In this document: positions 8,900 through 18,274 of the stretch, piece after piece | Numbering within the stretch: the first letter of the stretch is position 1 | Layout: the number at the start of each line of letters is the position of its first letter | Assembly: GCF_002298975.1 (NCBI RefSeq) | Contig: NZ_DBMV01000014.1 | Coordinates: 27,123-91,122 of the forward strand | From: Ralstonia sp. UBA689 | GTDB taxonomy: Bacteria; Pseudomonadota; Gammaproteobacteria; Burkholderiales; Burkholderiaceae | DNA: 64,000 nt | Direction of reading: 5' to 3' | Notes under the pieces: model-generated | The model's database searches: none | What the model saw: only the letters and a program-made list of their open reading frames with translations | What the model was told of the DNA's origin: nothing | Program-made: the position numbers and the translations under genes

Positions 8900-9688
8900 T
8901 CACTTGGCCGAGGCTTCCGGTGTGGAAGCTTCCGGCCCCTTTGCCGTCGTCGCCGCGGCAGCGAGGAAAACCTCATCGCTGCGGGACAACAAACCCTGCT
9001 TGCGTGCCGCCTCGATCAGATCGGGCCGCTTGCGCATTGTATTCAACAGCGCCTGCTGGCGGCGCCACTTCTCGATCTCGGCGTGGTGGCCGCCCAGCAA
9101 GACATCGGGCACACGCACGCCTTCGTACTCTTCCGGCCGCGTATAGTGCGGGCAGTCGAGCAAGCCATTGACGAAGCTGTCCTGCACCGCCGACTGCGCA
9201 TCGCCCAGCACACCGGGCAACTGCCGCACCACCGCGTCAATGATGGCCATCGCCGCAATCTCGCCACCGGAGAGAACGAAATCGCCGAGGCTGATTTCCT
9301 CATCGACACGACGGTCGACCAGGCGCTGATCAATCGCCTCGTAACGCCCGCACAGCAGCGTGAGCGCCGGCAACTGCGCCAACTCCATCACTCGCCGGTG
9401 CGTGAGCGGCCTGCCTTGCGGCGACAACAGCACCACATGCGAAGCCGCCGGCGCCTGTGCCTGCTGGATCGCGTCCAGCGCAGCTTCCAGCGGCCTGGCC
9501 AGCATCACCATGCCGGGGCCTCCACCATAAGGCCGGTCGTCTACCGTACGGTAGTTGTCCGTCGTGAAGTCGCGTGGGTTCCAGGTGCGCAACGTGTACA
9601 CCTGCTGCTTGGCTGCGCGGCTGGTGATACCCCAGTCCGTCAGCGCCCGGAACATGTCCGGAAACAACGAGATGACGTCGAACTGCAT
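8900..9688 (-). CDS. trmD: tRNA (guanine-N1-)-methyltransferase
   Basis: Methylates G37 of tRNAs to prevent +1 frameshifting. The N-terminus MQFDVISLFPDMF matches the family and has GGAG 8-9 bases upstream, which favours this start over a Met 21 bases earlier that lacks a ribosome-binding site. RPYGGGPGMVM and the trefoil-knot AdoMet loop (LSGGEIAAMAI) are intact. 262 residues; the last ~20 are a low-complexity Ala/Ser/Pro tail. It lies 23 bases after rimM. Confidence 0.97.
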   Translation of the reverse strand: MQFDVISLFPDMFRALTDWGITSRAAKQQVYTLRTWNPRDFTTDNYRTVDDRPYGGGPGMVMLARPLEAALDAIQQAQAPAASHVVLLSPQGRPLTHRRVMELAQLPALTLLCGRYEAIDQRLVDRRVDEEISLGDFVLSGGEIAAMAIIDAVVRQLPGVLGDAQSAVQDSFVNGLLDCPHYTRPEEYEGVRVPDVLLGGHHAEIEKWRRQQALLNTMRKRPDLIEAARKQGLLSRSDEVFLAAAATTAKGPEASTPEASAK

Positions 9689-9711
9689 CGCCGAATTCTC
9701 CGGCCGCATGT

Positions 9712-10353
9712 TCAGTAATCCAGACCCCAGTCGACGACGATGCGCTTACCAGCGACATCCACCGACTTCACGTAAACCTCGACAAATGGCACCAATCGCT
9801 CGACGTCGTCCTCGCCAACGATGCGCAGAATCTGATGCGCGCCGTTGTCGATCAGGCCCGCCACCGTGCCGAGCGTTTCCTGCTGCTCGTTGACGACCGT
9901 GGCGCCGATCAGGTCGACCCAATAGAACTCGTCGTCGTCCGGTTCTGGAAAATCGGCCCGGCTGACCCACACCGCACAACCGCGCAGCGCCTCGGCAACA
10001 TTGCGATCAGGCGCGGCAGGCGAGCCTGCCACCACCGTACCGCTGTGTTCGCGCGATGTACCGACAGGGAATACCAGCCAGTCCGTCGATGCTGCAAGCA
10101 CCCCGGCGGCAGGCTTGAGCCACCAAGTGCGGGCATGCAGCAGCGCATCGGCATCGCCGTGCGGCTGGACCTTGACCCAACCGCGAATACCATAAGCACC
10201 GCCCACATAGCCGACCTCGACCAGATCGTCGGGAAGCGATGGATTGGTGCTTGCCCCCGGGCGCATGGCTTGCAAGCGCTCAGCCACCTTTTGCGAGGTC
10301 GCCTGCGTTGCGACGGCCACAGGACCGGGTCGTGTCGATGCGGCGCGCGTCAC
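9712..10353 (-). CDS. rimM: Ribosome maturation factor RimM
   Basis: A 30S assembly factor that binds S19. The GGAYGIRGWVKVQPHGD motif opens the N-terminal RimM domain (about residue 51) and the PRC-barrel domain follows, with EFYWVDLIG and the C-terminal VDWGLDY. A GTG start at 10353 gives 213 residues with a ~40-residue N-terminal extension; an ATG at 10266 would give 184 residues, and the choice is not settled by a clear ribosome-binding site. It lies between rpsP and trmD in the usual order. Confidence 0.93.
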   Translation of the reverse strand: MTRAASTRPGPVAVATQATSQKVAERLQAMRPGASTNPSLPDDLVEVGYVGGAYGIRGWVKVQPHGDADALLHARTWWLKPAAGVLAASTDWLVFPVGTSREHSGTVVAGSPAAPDRNVAEALRGCAVWVSRADFPEPDDDEFYWVDLIGATVVNEQQETLGTVAGLIDNGAHQILRIVGEDDVERLVPFVEVYVKSVDVAGKRIVVDWGLDY

Positions 10354-10399
10354 AGCAGAATGTGCACGGACGGCACCGTCGATCGACGCATGCTAAAAC

Positions 10400-10654
10400 T
10401 TAGGCAGCAGCCTTCGCAGCGCCTTGCTTCACCAGACGGGCAACCGTCGGCGACAGTTGAGCGCCAACACCTTGCCAGTAAGCCAGACGATCTTGCACGA
10501 GGCGCAGACCTTCTTCGCCATCTTTGGCGAGCGGGTTATAGAAACCAACGCGCTCGATGAAACGACCATCACGGCGGTTACGCGAGTCAGTCGCGACGAT
10601 GTTGAAGAACGGGCGCTTCTTGGAGCCACCGCGGGCCAGACGGATCACGACCAT
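10400..10654 (-). CDS. rpsP: 30S ribosomal protein S16
   Basis: 84 residues, normal for S16. MVVIRLARGGSKKRPFFNIV is the canonical N-terminus; AAGGA lies 9 bases before the ATG. It is the first gene of the operon. The promoter must lie in the short divergent gap shared with the sugar dehydrogenase gene. Confidence 0.98.
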   Translation of the reverse strand: MVVIRLARGGSKKRPFFNIVATDSRNRRDGRFIERVGFYNPLAKDGEEGLRLVQDRLAYWQGVGAQLSPTVARLVKQGAAKAAA

Positions 10655-10679
10655 GGATCTTTTCCTTGAAAAACTGGGT

Positions 10680-11873
10680 ATGCGTACAGAGAAACGCGCA
10701 AGTATAGCCCAATTTTCCAGACCAAACAAACACTTAGGTTCAGCGCGGGCGCGCAGCGGTTGGCGTGCGTGGCACGAGCGTTACGCGCGGGCAGCGATTG
10801 TGCTTGCGGCATGGCTTGGCGTTGCGCTGCCGGCCGGCGCCAAGTTGCCGATCGAAACCCTGCGCGTGCCACCCGGCTTCCAGGCCGAGGTGCTGACAGA
10901 TGCGATGCCGGCTGCACGCGAAATGGCGCTGTCTCCAGCCGGCATCCTGTACGTCGGCAGCCGTGCTGGCAAAGTCTATGCGCTGGCGATGCAGACGCCA
11001 AATGCGCCGGTGCGCACGGTGGCCTCCGGCCTGCAGCTTCCTGTCGGCGTGGCTTGGCGCGATGGCAGCCTGTACATCTCGGCCGTATCGCGCGTGGTGC
11101 GGCTCGATGGCATCGACAAGCGCCTGGACAACCCGCCCGAACCCATCGTCGTTAATGACAAGCTGCCCACCGAGACGCACCACGGCTGGAAGTTCATTGC
11201 GTTCGGCCCCGACGGCAAGCTGTACGTACCCGTAGGCGCCCCGTGCAACATCTGCCGCCCCGACGAGAGCCGCTACGCCAACCTCATGCGCATGAACGCC
11301 GACGGCAGCCACCTCGAACTCGTCGCACGCGGCGTCCGCAACACGGTCGGCTTCGACTGGCACCCGACCACGCACGAGCTGTGGTTCACCGACAACGGCC
11401 GCGACTGGATGGGCGACGACCAACCCGACGACGAACTCAATCGCATCGCCGCACCCAACCAGCATTTCGGCTTTCCGTTCTGCCACGCCGGCGACATCGC
11501 CGACCCGGAATTTGGCGCGGGCCATCCGTGTAGCGACTACGTGCGACCAATCACCAAGCTGGGCGCGCATGTGGCAGCGCTCGGCATGCGCTTCTACACG
11601 GGCACCAGCTTCCCGGCGGCGTACCGCAACAACATCTTCATTGCCGAGCATGGCTCGTGGAACCGCTCATCCAAGGTCGGCTACCGAGTCATGCGCGTGG
11701 TGATCGATGAAGCAGGCAAGGTGACAAAGCAAGAACCCTTCGTGCAAGGCTGGCTGCAGGGCGAGCGCGTCTGGGGCCGCCCCGCTGACGTGCTCGTCAC
11801 ACCGGACGGCAGCCTGCTGATCGCCGACGACTACGCTGGCGCCGTGTATCGCGTCCGCTACATCGGAAAATGA
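10680..11873 (+). CDS. PQQ-dependent sugar (sorbosone-type) dehydrogenase
   Basis: A secreted beta-propeller of the GSDH/sorbosone dehydrogenase family, which oxidises aldose sugars with PQQ. A hydrophobic stretch ending AGA (about residues 35-50 from the chosen start) looks like a signal peptide with a long n-region. Propeller motifs include ETHHGWKFIAFGPDGKLYV, RGVRNTVGFDWHP and the C-terminal DVLVTPDGSLLIADDYAG; His and Arg residues in these loops match the PQQ site. The start is uncertain: 10680 is the first ATG that clears rpsP. No PQQ synthesis gene is in view. Confidence 0.82.
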   Translation: MRTEKRASIAQFSRPNKHLGSARARSGWRAWHERYARAAIVLAAWLGVALPAGAKLPIETLRVPPGFQAEVLTDAMPAAREMALSPAGILYVGSRAGKVYALAMQTPNAPVRTVASGLQLPVGVAWRDGSLYISAVSRVVRLDGIDKRLDNPPEPIVVNDKLPTETHHGWKFIAFGPDGKLYVPVGAPCNICRPDESRYANLMRMNADGSHLELVARGVRNTVGFDWHPTTHELWFTDNGRDWMGDDQPDDELNRIAAPNQHFGFPFCHAGDIADPEFGAGHPCSDYVRPITKLGAHVAALGMRFYTGTSFPAAYRNNIFIAEHGSWNRSSKVGYRVMRVVIDEAGKVTKQEPFVQGWLQGERVWGRPADVLVTPDGSLLIADDYAGAVYRVRYIGK

Positions 11874-12068
11874 CGCTCGCATCGCCTATTGCCAGGGCAA
11901 TGCGTGCGGGAAACATCTCGTTACACGGGAAACCTTTGGACAGTGGATGCGACCTGAGTGAAGCCTTACATTGACAGGCATGAACACGCGCTGCCGGTCT
12001 CTCTTGCTCATGCCAGGAACACGCGCGGCGCGTGGCGCTTTCGAACCCTTGTCCGACAGGAGATAGCC

Positions 12069-12467
12069 ATGCCGATCCGTGCATTGCTTCACCCCTTGGC
12101 GGCGGGTGTTCTGATTGTCGCCTCTGCGGGCGCCCTGGCTGCCAACGCATCGGCGCGTCAGGCCGCCGTCGCCTTTGCAGAACCCGCCATGCCCGCCTGG
12201 ACGCAGAGCGCCAACGCTGCGCCGCGTGCGCAGCCGATGGTGGCGCAGATGTTCTTCGCTGATGCCCGCAGCGACCAGGCTGCCCGCATCCGCGCGCAGA
12301 TGGAGCGGATGGAGGCGCGCGCCCGCGCCGACGACCGCCTCAACGGTCGCGTGCAACCCCGCGAAGGCAGCGGTCGAGGCGACTGGCAACAGCAGGAACG
12401 CATGCGCCAGGAACGTGGCAATGGCGGCGGTCAGGGCGGCAACTGGCGCGGCTCGCGACGGGGCTGA
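12069..12467 (+). CDS. Small secreted protein of unknown function
   Basis: 132 residues preceded by a good AGGAGA site. A hydrophobic signal segment (residues about 5-26, ending near ALAANA) is followed by an Ala-rich stretch and a highly charged Arg/Glu/Gln region, then a Gly/Arg/Asn-rich tail. I do not recognise a domain. It probably folds poorly or binds polyanions; that is inference from composition only. Confidence 0.62.
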   Translation: MPIRALLHPLAAGVLIVASAGALAANASARQAAVAFAEPAMPAWTQSANAAPRAQPMVAQMFFADARSDQAARIRAQMERMEARARADDRLNGRVQPREGSGRGDWQQQERMRQERGNGGGQGGNWRGSRRG

Positions 12468-12612
12468 CCGCTACATCAACTTGGCTGCTCCAGACCGCCA
12501 CATTTCACATCGCGGAACTTGCTTTACACACCTCAGTCGTATTAGCTGGTGAGTGGCACACGTTTGGCGTGCCATTTCCATCACACCAATCACAACGACA
12601 ACAGGTGCCTCC

Positions 12613-12795
12613 ATGCTGTTCCAACTCCACCGCCATGTGCGGCTCATCCTGGGTCTGATATGGACCTCGGCCTTCATGCTGATGCTCGCCCACTTGCTCT
12701 ACGGCGAAGTCAGCCTGCGCCAACAGGCGCCCCAACTGCTGCAAGACCTGACGGCGTCGCTGAGCGTGCCGTCGCTGCGTCCGGTTCCGATTTAG
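12613..12795 (+). CDS. Small single-pass membrane protein
   Basis: 60 residues (MLFQLHRHVRLILGLIWT...). One hydrophobic helix spans roughly residues 9-30, followed by an amphipathic Gln/Leu-rich segment. No clear ribosome-binding site is seen and the family is unknown to me, so this is a tentative gene based on its plausible topology and the lack of any competing gene on either strand. Confidence 0.4.
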   Translation: MLFQLHRHVRLILGLIWTSAFMLMLAHLLYGEVSLRQQAPQLLQDLTASLSVPSLRPVPI

Positions 12796-12985
12796 CGCCC
12801 CCGCCCTTCCCGCCACAGCGCCATCGCAACGCTGCGTGCGTCCGGCCGAACTGAAAGCCGCCTCCACTGATTGTTGATGCGTCCTCGAGACGCGCCCCAG
12901 TGCAGCCAACGGGCTGCGCCGCGGATTGTCTCGGGCGTAGAATGCACGACGCTGTTGCCGTGCTGCCGTGTGTTCTACGCCCATC

Positions 12986-13441
12986 ATGCCTACGATCGCT
13001 CTCCAAAAAAAATCCAAGCTGCTGACCGTGCTGCTCGCCTTCCTATTCGGGAGCGTGGGCGCCCATCGTTTCTACCTCAAGGGCGGGCGCGACTTCTGGG
13101 CGTGGACGCAGGCGCTTTCCATGGTGCTCGGCGTCGTGGGCGTGGCCCTGCTGTGGACGACCAATCGGGCAAGCCTGCCCGGCTGGATCTGCGCCATCGT
13201 CGGCGGATCGTCCGTGCTGGCCGGTTACCTGTCAGCGCTGGTGTATGGCCTGCGCCCCGACGATAAATGGGATGCGCAATTCAATGCCGACGGCACGCCC
13301 ACACAATCGGGCTGGCCTATCGTACTGTTGACCATCCTCACCCTCATGATCGGCACCGGCCTGCTGATGGCCGGCCTTGCCATCACCTTCCAGACCTATT
13401 TCGAAACGCAGGTGCAGGCAGCGAAGGAGCTGTCGCAGTAA
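12986..13441 (+). CDS. TM2 domain-containing membrane protein
   Basis: 151 residues. The N-terminal TM2 signature (LLAFLFGSVGAHRFYLKG) is at about residues 13-32, followed by three more hydrophobic segments (about 40-58, 66-86, 110-135). TM2 proteins are paired-helix membrane proteins of unsettled function. MPTIALQK is taken as start. It converges on the radical SAM gene with only 7 bases between stops. Confidence 0.82.
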   Translation: MPTIALQKKSKLLTVLLAFLFGSVGAHRFYLKGGRDFWAWTQALSMVLGVVGVALLWTTNRASLPGWICAIVGGSSVLAGYLSALVYGLRPDDKWDAQFNADGTPTQSGWPIVLLTILTLMIGTGLLMAGLAITFQTYFETQVQAAKELSQ

Positions 13442-13448
13442 TTCGCCG

Positions 13449-14624
13449 TCAGAACAGGCTGCCCTGGCGTTCGTCAACCGGCTTCCTTGGCTTGATGACG
13501 CGCACGGGCGGTTTGAACTGCGAGGTGTCGAGCACCAGTTCGTTGTAGCGGTGATAGCTGAAGCCGAACTTGTCGGCGCACTTGTAGAAGCGTTGCCGCA
13601 GCAGGTCGGCCCAGATGCCGGTGCCGCGCATGCGCGTGGTGAAATCAGCCTTGTAGTCCTGGCCGCCGTGCAGGTCGCGGATGCGGTTCATGACGCGTTG
13701 CGCACGGTCAGGAAGATGCGCCATCAGCCAATCCTGGAACACAGCGTTCAGCTCATTGGGCAGGCGCAGCACGATGTAGCTCGCGTATGTGGCGCCCGCC
13801 TCGCGCGAAGCTTCCAGGATCTGCTCCATGTGGTCGTCGGTAACGAACGGGATCATCGGCGCAACGCTCACTCCCACCGGAATGCCCGCCTGGGCCAGCG
13901 TGCGGATCGTGCGCAGGCGGCGCGAAGGCGTGGCCGCGCGTGGTTCCAATTTGCGCGCCAGATCCGCATCGAGCGTAGTGATCGTAACGGCCGCCACGAC
14001 GAGGTTCTTGGTGGCCATTGGCGCGAGCAGGTCGATATCGCGTTCGATCAATGACGACTTGGTGATCAGTCCAACGGGGTGGTCACAGTCGTGCAACACC
14101 TGCAGCACGTCGCGCGTGACGCGCAGCTCTCGCTCGATGGGTTGATATGCATCCGTGTTCACGCCCAGCGCAATCGCCTCGCAACGGTAGCCCGGCTTGG
14201 CCAGCGTTTCTCGCAACACCTCCGCAGCGTTCGTCTTGGCGAACAGCTTGGTCTCGAAATCGAGCCCCGGCGACAACTCCAGATACGCATGCGTTGGCCG
14301 CGCGAAGCAGTACACGCAGCCGTGCTCGCAGCCGCGATACGGATTGAGCGACACACCAAACGGAATGTCCGGCGACTGGTTGTGGCTCAGGATCGAGCGC
14401 GCACGCTCAATGGAAATCGTGGTCTCGATGCGTGGCGGCGTGTCCTCGGGATCTAACTGGCCGACGAGCGACTGCCAGCCATCATCAACGCGCGCGCGTT
14501 CATCGCGCTCGAAGCGGCCTTGCAAGTTGGACGTGGCGCCACGCCCCTTGCGCGGGACATGGCGATCGGACGGGTCGGACACAGCGGAACAGGTCGGATG
14601 CGGGGCCCGCTGATCGTATCGCAT
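13449..14624 (-). CDS. PA0069 family radical SAM protein (SplB-like)
   Basis: 391 residues. The radical SAM cluster motif is CEHGCVYC (CxxxCxxC, about residues 99-106), in the context NPYRGCEHGCVYCFARPTHAYL typical of the spore photoproduct lyase-like/PA0069 group. The fold continues with LITKSSLIERDIDLL. Substrate is unknown; DNA repair has been suggested for related proteins only by similarity. It is followed on the same strand, upstream, by phoD with a 30-base gap. Confidence 0.87.
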   Translation of the reverse strand: MRYDQRAPHPTCSAVSDPSDRHVPRKGRGATSNLQGRFERDERARVDDGWQSLVGQLDPEDTPPRIETTISIERARSILSHNQSPDIPFGVSLNPYRGCEHGCVYCFARPTHAYLELSPGLDFETKLFAKTNAAEVLRETLAKPGYRCEAIALGVNTDAYQPIERELRVTRDVLQVLHDCDHPVGLITKSSLIERDIDLLAPMATKNLVVAAVTITTLDADLARKLEPRAATPSRRLRTIRTLAQAGIPVGVSVAPMIPFVTDDHMEQILEASREAGATYASYIVLRLPNELNAVFQDWLMAHLPDRAQRVMNRIRDLHGGQDYKADFTTRMRGTGIWADLLRQRFYKCADKFGFSYHRYNELVLDTSQFKPPVRVIKPRKPVDERQGSLF

Positions 14625-14654
14625 CCGCCTGCAGTCCGCTGTGCGTGGCGCTCG

Positions 14655-16274
14655 CTACGCTTCCGGGTCCAGCTTCACCTCCCAAAGCGACTTGCCGTCC
14701 AGGTCATGCAGCGAGACCATCATCGTGCGCGTGGCCGGGTCGATCTTGGCGCGACCGTAGTACTGCTGCAGCGCGGCCGGCGACTGGTTTTGTGGATTGT
14801 CTTTGGGGATGCTGATGTAGCGCAGATCCGGCCCGAAGGTCTGGTCCACCTCGTTCGGGCCGAACGTGCCGGCGTTGATCGGCCCGCCGACAAATTCCCA
14901 GAACGGCTTGAACTCGGTGAACTTCGCGCGCGACGGATGGTAGTACGTCGCCTGCGCATAGTGCACATCGGCCGTCACCCACACCACGTTCTGGATGTTC
15001 TCCTCCTTGATGAAGCGCAGGATGTCGGCCAGCTCAAGTTCGCGGCCGGACGGTGCGCCGTCGTCAGCATTGGCCCACGCCTCGAACGTGCCCTTGGGCA
15101 CATCGGGGTTCAGGTCGGGCACCACCAGCGAAATCGGCATGTCACTGGCAATCACCTTCCACGTTGCCTTCGATTGCTTGAGCGATTGCTTGAGCCACGC
15201 CGTCTGTGCCGGGCCGAGGAATGCGGAATCGGCATCGAGCGTGGTCTGTCGGTTGGGCGAGTTGCGACCGCGATAGCTGCGCTCGTCGAGCATGAAGACG
15301 TCCAGCAACGGACCGTACTGGAACGCGCGATAGATCTGCTCCGGGTCGATCGGGTTGAAGCGGAACGGGTTGTATTCGAACATCGCCTGCCGCGCACGTG
15401 CGGCCAGCAGCGACGCGCTGCGCTCCTGATAACGCTTCTCTTCGGGGCCGATCTGCTGGCCGGGGTACCAGTTGTTGCGCACTTCGTGATCGTCCCACTG
15501 CACAAGGAACGGCACTTCGGCGGCAAAGCGGCGCTTGTTCTTGTCGAGCTGGTTGTAGGCGAACGCGCCGCGATAGTCGTCGAGCGTCTGCGCAACGTGC
15601 GATTTGGCTTCGGTGACAAGGTTCGTCCACAGCGAGCCATCCGGCAGCTTCACCTCGGCCTGAATGGGGCCGTCGGCGTAAATCTGGTCGCCCGAGTGGA
15701 TGAAGAAATCGGGCGACTCTCGACGCATCGCTTCATACAGGCGATAGCCGCCGAAGCGCTCGTTGATGCCCCAGCCCTGGCCGGCCTCGTCACCCGAGAA
15801 GACGAAGCAGATCTCGCGATTGGCTTGCACGGGCGTCGTACGGAAGCGACCAGTGACGGGCTCGCTGAACGCCTTGTCGTGCACGAGGTCTTGAAAGCTG
15901 ACGCGATAGAACAGATCGGCGCCGGACGGCAAACCCGTCAGGTCCACGCGCGCGGTCAGGCCGCTGCCTTCGATGGCGGACGGGCCGATGCGGCGGGCAG
16001 CGTTCTTGAAAGCGGTGTCGGTCGAATATTCGACGATCATGCGTGCCGGGCGGTCGGTACGGCTCCAGACGATGGCGCTGTCGGCGGTCACGTCGCCGCT
16101 CATCACGCCGCCGGGCAGTTGCGGGCGCAGACGTTCGGAAGTCACCACCGCTGGGGCCGCGCCTTGCGCCAGCACCTCGCCGATGCGCGAACCGAGCAAC
16201 GCGCTGCCGCTGGCGGAAACAAGACCCTTGATGAGCGTGCGGCGGGTCGGCTTGAAGATCGGCTGGTCGGACAT
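14655..16274 (-). CDS. phoD: Alkaline phosphatase D, Tat-exported
   Basis: 539 residues. A twin-arginine signal (TRRTLIKGLVSASGSALLG, residues 10-28) directs folded export to the periplasm. A PhoD N-terminal domain is followed by the metallophosphoesterase core with metal-binding motifs FSGDEAG, HSGDQIYADG, WDDHEVRNNW and ADVHYAQ. It hydrolyses phosphodiesters/monoesters for phosphate scavenging with Ca/Fe cofactors in characterised members. I see no clear Pho box upstream in the 60-base gap to lrp. Confidence 0.93.
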   Translation of the reverse strand: MSDQPIFKPTRRTLIKGLVSASGSALLGSRIGEVLAQGAAPAVVTSERLRPQLPGGVMSGDVTADSAIVWSRTDRPARMIVEYSTDTAFKNAARRIGPSAIEGSGLTARVDLTGLPSGADLFYRVSFQDLVHDKAFSEPVTGRFRTTPVQANREICFVFSGDEAGQGWGINERFGGYRLYEAMRRESPDFFIHSGDQIYADGPIQAEVKLPDGSLWTNLVTEAKSHVAQTLDDYRGAFAYNQLDKNKRRFAAEVPFLVQWDDHEVRNNWYPGQQIGPEEKRYQERSASLLAARARQAMFEYNPFRFNPIDPEQIYRAFQYGPLLDVFMLDERSYRGRNSPNRQTTLDADSAFLGPAQTAWLKQSLKQSKATWKVIASDMPISLVVPDLNPDVPKGTFEAWANADDGAPSGRELELADILRFIKEENIQNVVWVTADVHYAQATYYHPSRAKFTEFKPFWEFVGGPINAGTFGPNEVDQTFGPDLRYISIPKDNPQNQSPAALQQYYGRAKIDPATRTMMVSLHDLDGKSLWEVKLDPEA

Positions 16275-16339
16275 GGTGGCTCCGGGTATCGGTGAGAAGG
16301 ATGCCGCCCAGCGTAAGTCGCTTCCGTGACAACGCTACG

Positions 16340-16837
16340 TCACGCGCCCGCCTCCGTCACATCAATGGCGAGCGTCTCCTTGATCTCCTCCATCACGATG
16401 TAGCTCTTGGACTGCACCGCACCAGGGAGCTGCAGCAGGATGTCGCCCAGCAGGCGGCGGTATTCGCTCATCTCGCGGATGCGTGCCTTGATGAGGTAAT
16501 CGAAATCGCCCGAGACGAGGTGGCACTCCAGCACTTCGGGAATGCGCAACACCTCGCGCCGGAACTGCTCGAACATGTTGCCGGATTTGCTGCCCAGGCT
16601 GATCTCGACAAACACCAGCAGCGAAGCGCCCAGCATGGCCGGGTTCAGCCGTGCGTAATAGCCGAGGATGAAGCCCTCGCGCTCCAGCCGTTTGACGCGC
16701 TCGATGCACGGCGTAATGGTCAAGCCGACAGCCTCGGACAACTCCTTCATGGAGAGGCGCCCGTCCTTCTGCAGCAGGTCGAGGATGCGGCGATCGAGCT
16801 TGTCGAGGGCCCGGATAGGCTTGCGCTGGGTTCGCAT
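16340..16837 (-). CDS. Lrp/AsnC family regulator, divergent to dadA
   Basis: 165 residues: an N-terminal helix-turn-helix (LDKLDRRILDLLQKDGRLSMKEL..., about residues 9-60) and a C-terminal RAM/ligand-binding domain with the GDFDYLIKARI motif. The divergent arrangement with dadA suggests it senses an amino acid such as alanine or leucine and controls D-amino acid catabolism (DadR/BkdR-like). Start at MRTQRKP. The shared 122-base gap contains an inverted repeat. Confidence 0.9.
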   Translation of the reverse strand: MRTQRKPIRALDKLDRRILDLLQKDGRLSMKELSEAVGLTITPCIERVKRLEREGFILGYYARLNPAMLGASLLVFVEISLGSKSGNMFEQFRREVLRIPEVLECHLVSGDFDYLIKARIREMSEYRRLLGDILLQLPGAVQSKSYIVMEEIKETLAIDVTEAGA

Positions 16838-16869
16838 GAATGAAATCACCCCAAAATCGAAGTTGTTCC

Positions 16870-16894
16870 TGTTTATCTAAAATATACAGAAACA
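16870..16894. promoter_or_regulatory. Imperfect palindrome, candidate Lrp operator
   Basis: A 25-base AT-rich inverted repeat beginning TGTTT and ending AAACA, with 9 of 12 pairs complementary around a central A. It lies between the divergent lrp-type gene and dadA, where an Lrp-family octamer would bind. Function is inferred from position and symmetry. Confidence 0.5.
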
Positions 16895-16959
16895 ATTGCT
16901 GGATATGTGCGAATAGGATAGCGACATCTATCGCGATTGCATCTCCGGGGAGTATCACC

Positions 16960-18249
16960 ATGCGCGTGCTCGTTCTTGGCAGCGGCGTCATCGGCGTGAC
17001 GAGCGCCTATTATCTGGCCCGCGCCGGCCATGAGGTCACCGTCGTCGACCGTGAAGCCGGTCCGGCGCTTGATACCAGCTTTGCCAATGCCGGTCAGATC
17101 TCGCCGGGTTACGCATCACCGTGGGCCGCGCCGGGCGTGCCGCTCAAGGCCGTCAAGTGGATGTTCCAGCAACATGCGCCGCTTTCCATCCGCCCCGATG
17201 GCACCCTCTTCCAGCTTCAGTGGATGTGGCAGATGCTGCGCAACTGCAACGCTGCCAGCTACGCCCAGAACAAGGAACGGATGGTCCGCCTGGCCGAGTA
17301 CAGCCGCGACTGCATCCGCGACCTGCGCGCCGACACCGGCATCGCCTACGAAGGCCGCCAGCAAGGCACGCTGCAAGTCTTCCGCACCCAGCAACAGCTT
17401 GACGGCGCCGCGAACGACATCGCCGTGCTCCAGCGTGCCGGCGTGCCATACGAACTGCTTTCGCGCGATGACCTCGTGCGCAGTGAACCAGGACTGGCCT
17501 CCACCCGCCACAAGCTGGCCGGCGGCCTGCGCCTGCCCAATGACGAAACGGGCGACTGCCAACTCTTCACCACGCGCTTGGCGGCGTTGGCAGAGCAGCT
17601 GGGCGTGCGCTTCCGTTTCAACAGCAACATCAACAGCCTGACCGTCAAGAACGACGCCGTGCGCGGCGCGCTGGTCGATGGCGAGCCGCTGGATGCCGAC
17701 CTCGTCGTCGTGGCGCTGGGCAGCTACAGCACGTCGTTCCTGCAGAACCTCGTGCGCGTGCCGGTATATCCGCTCAAGGGCTTCTCGATCACCGTGCCGA
17801 TGACAGATACGGCCAAGAGCCCGGTTTCCACTGTGCTGGACGAGACCTACAAGGTGGCGATCACGCGCTTCGACGACCGCATCCGCGTGGGCGGCATGGC
17901 GCAGATCGTCGGCTACGACAAGCGCCTGGACCCGGGCAAGCGCAACACGCTGGAGTTCGTCGTCAACGACCTGTTCCCGGGCGGCGGTGACGTGTCGCGC
18001 GCTTCGTTCTGGACCGGCCTGCGCCCGATGACGCCGGACGGCACGCCCATCGTCGGCCCGACGCCGGTGCGCGGCCTGTGGCTCAACACTGGCCACGGCA
18101 CGCTGGGTTGGACCATGGCATGTGGCTCAGGCAAGTTGCTGTCGGATCTGGTGTCGGGCCGTTCGCCCGCCATCCGTGCCGATGACCTGTCGGTCCACCG
18201 TTACCTGGGCGGCGGCCAGATGCCGGCGACCAAGCCTGCGCTGGCCTGA
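16960..18249 (+). CDS. dadA: D-amino acid dehydrogenase, small subunit
   Basis: A membrane-associated FAD enzyme that oxidatively deaminates D-amino acids (mainly D-Ala) to 2-oxo acids, feeding the respiratory chain. The FAD-binding Rossmann motif VLGSGVIGVTSAYYLARAGH is at residues 4-23; the C-terminal GLRPMTPDGTPIVGPTP and GHGTLGWTMACGSGKLL motifs are typical of DadA. Start MRVLVLG has GGGGAG about 8 bases upstream. 429 residues, normal length. Likely regulated by the divergent Lrp-type gene. Confidence 0.95.
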   Translation: MRVLVLGSGVIGVTSAYYLARAGHEVTVVDREAGPALDTSFANAGQISPGYASPWAAPGVPLKAVKWMFQQHAPLSIRPDGTLFQLQWMWQMLRNCNAASYAQNKERMVRLAEYSRDCIRDLRADTGIAYEGRQQGTLQVFRTQQQLDGAANDIAVLQRAGVPYELLSRDDLVRSEPGLASTRHKLAGGLRLPNDETGDCQLFTTRLAALAEQLGVRFRFNSNINSLTVKNDAVRGALVDGEPLDADLVVVALGSYSTSFLQNLVRVPVYPLKGFSITVPMTDTAKSPVSTVLDETYKVAITRFDDRIRVGGMAQIVGYDKRLDPGKRNTLEFVVNDLFPGGGDVSRASFWTGLRPMTPDGTPIVGPTPVRGLWLNTGHGTLGWTMACGSGKLLSDLVSGRSPAIRADDLSVHRYLGGGQMPATKPALA

Positions 18250-18274
18250 ACGCCGACATACCCCGCACCAACGA

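Noticed and set aside
14520..16295. 591-codon plus-strand frame opposite phoD
   Set aside because: No motifs, antisense to a complete Tat-exported PhoD; typical third-position GC artefact.
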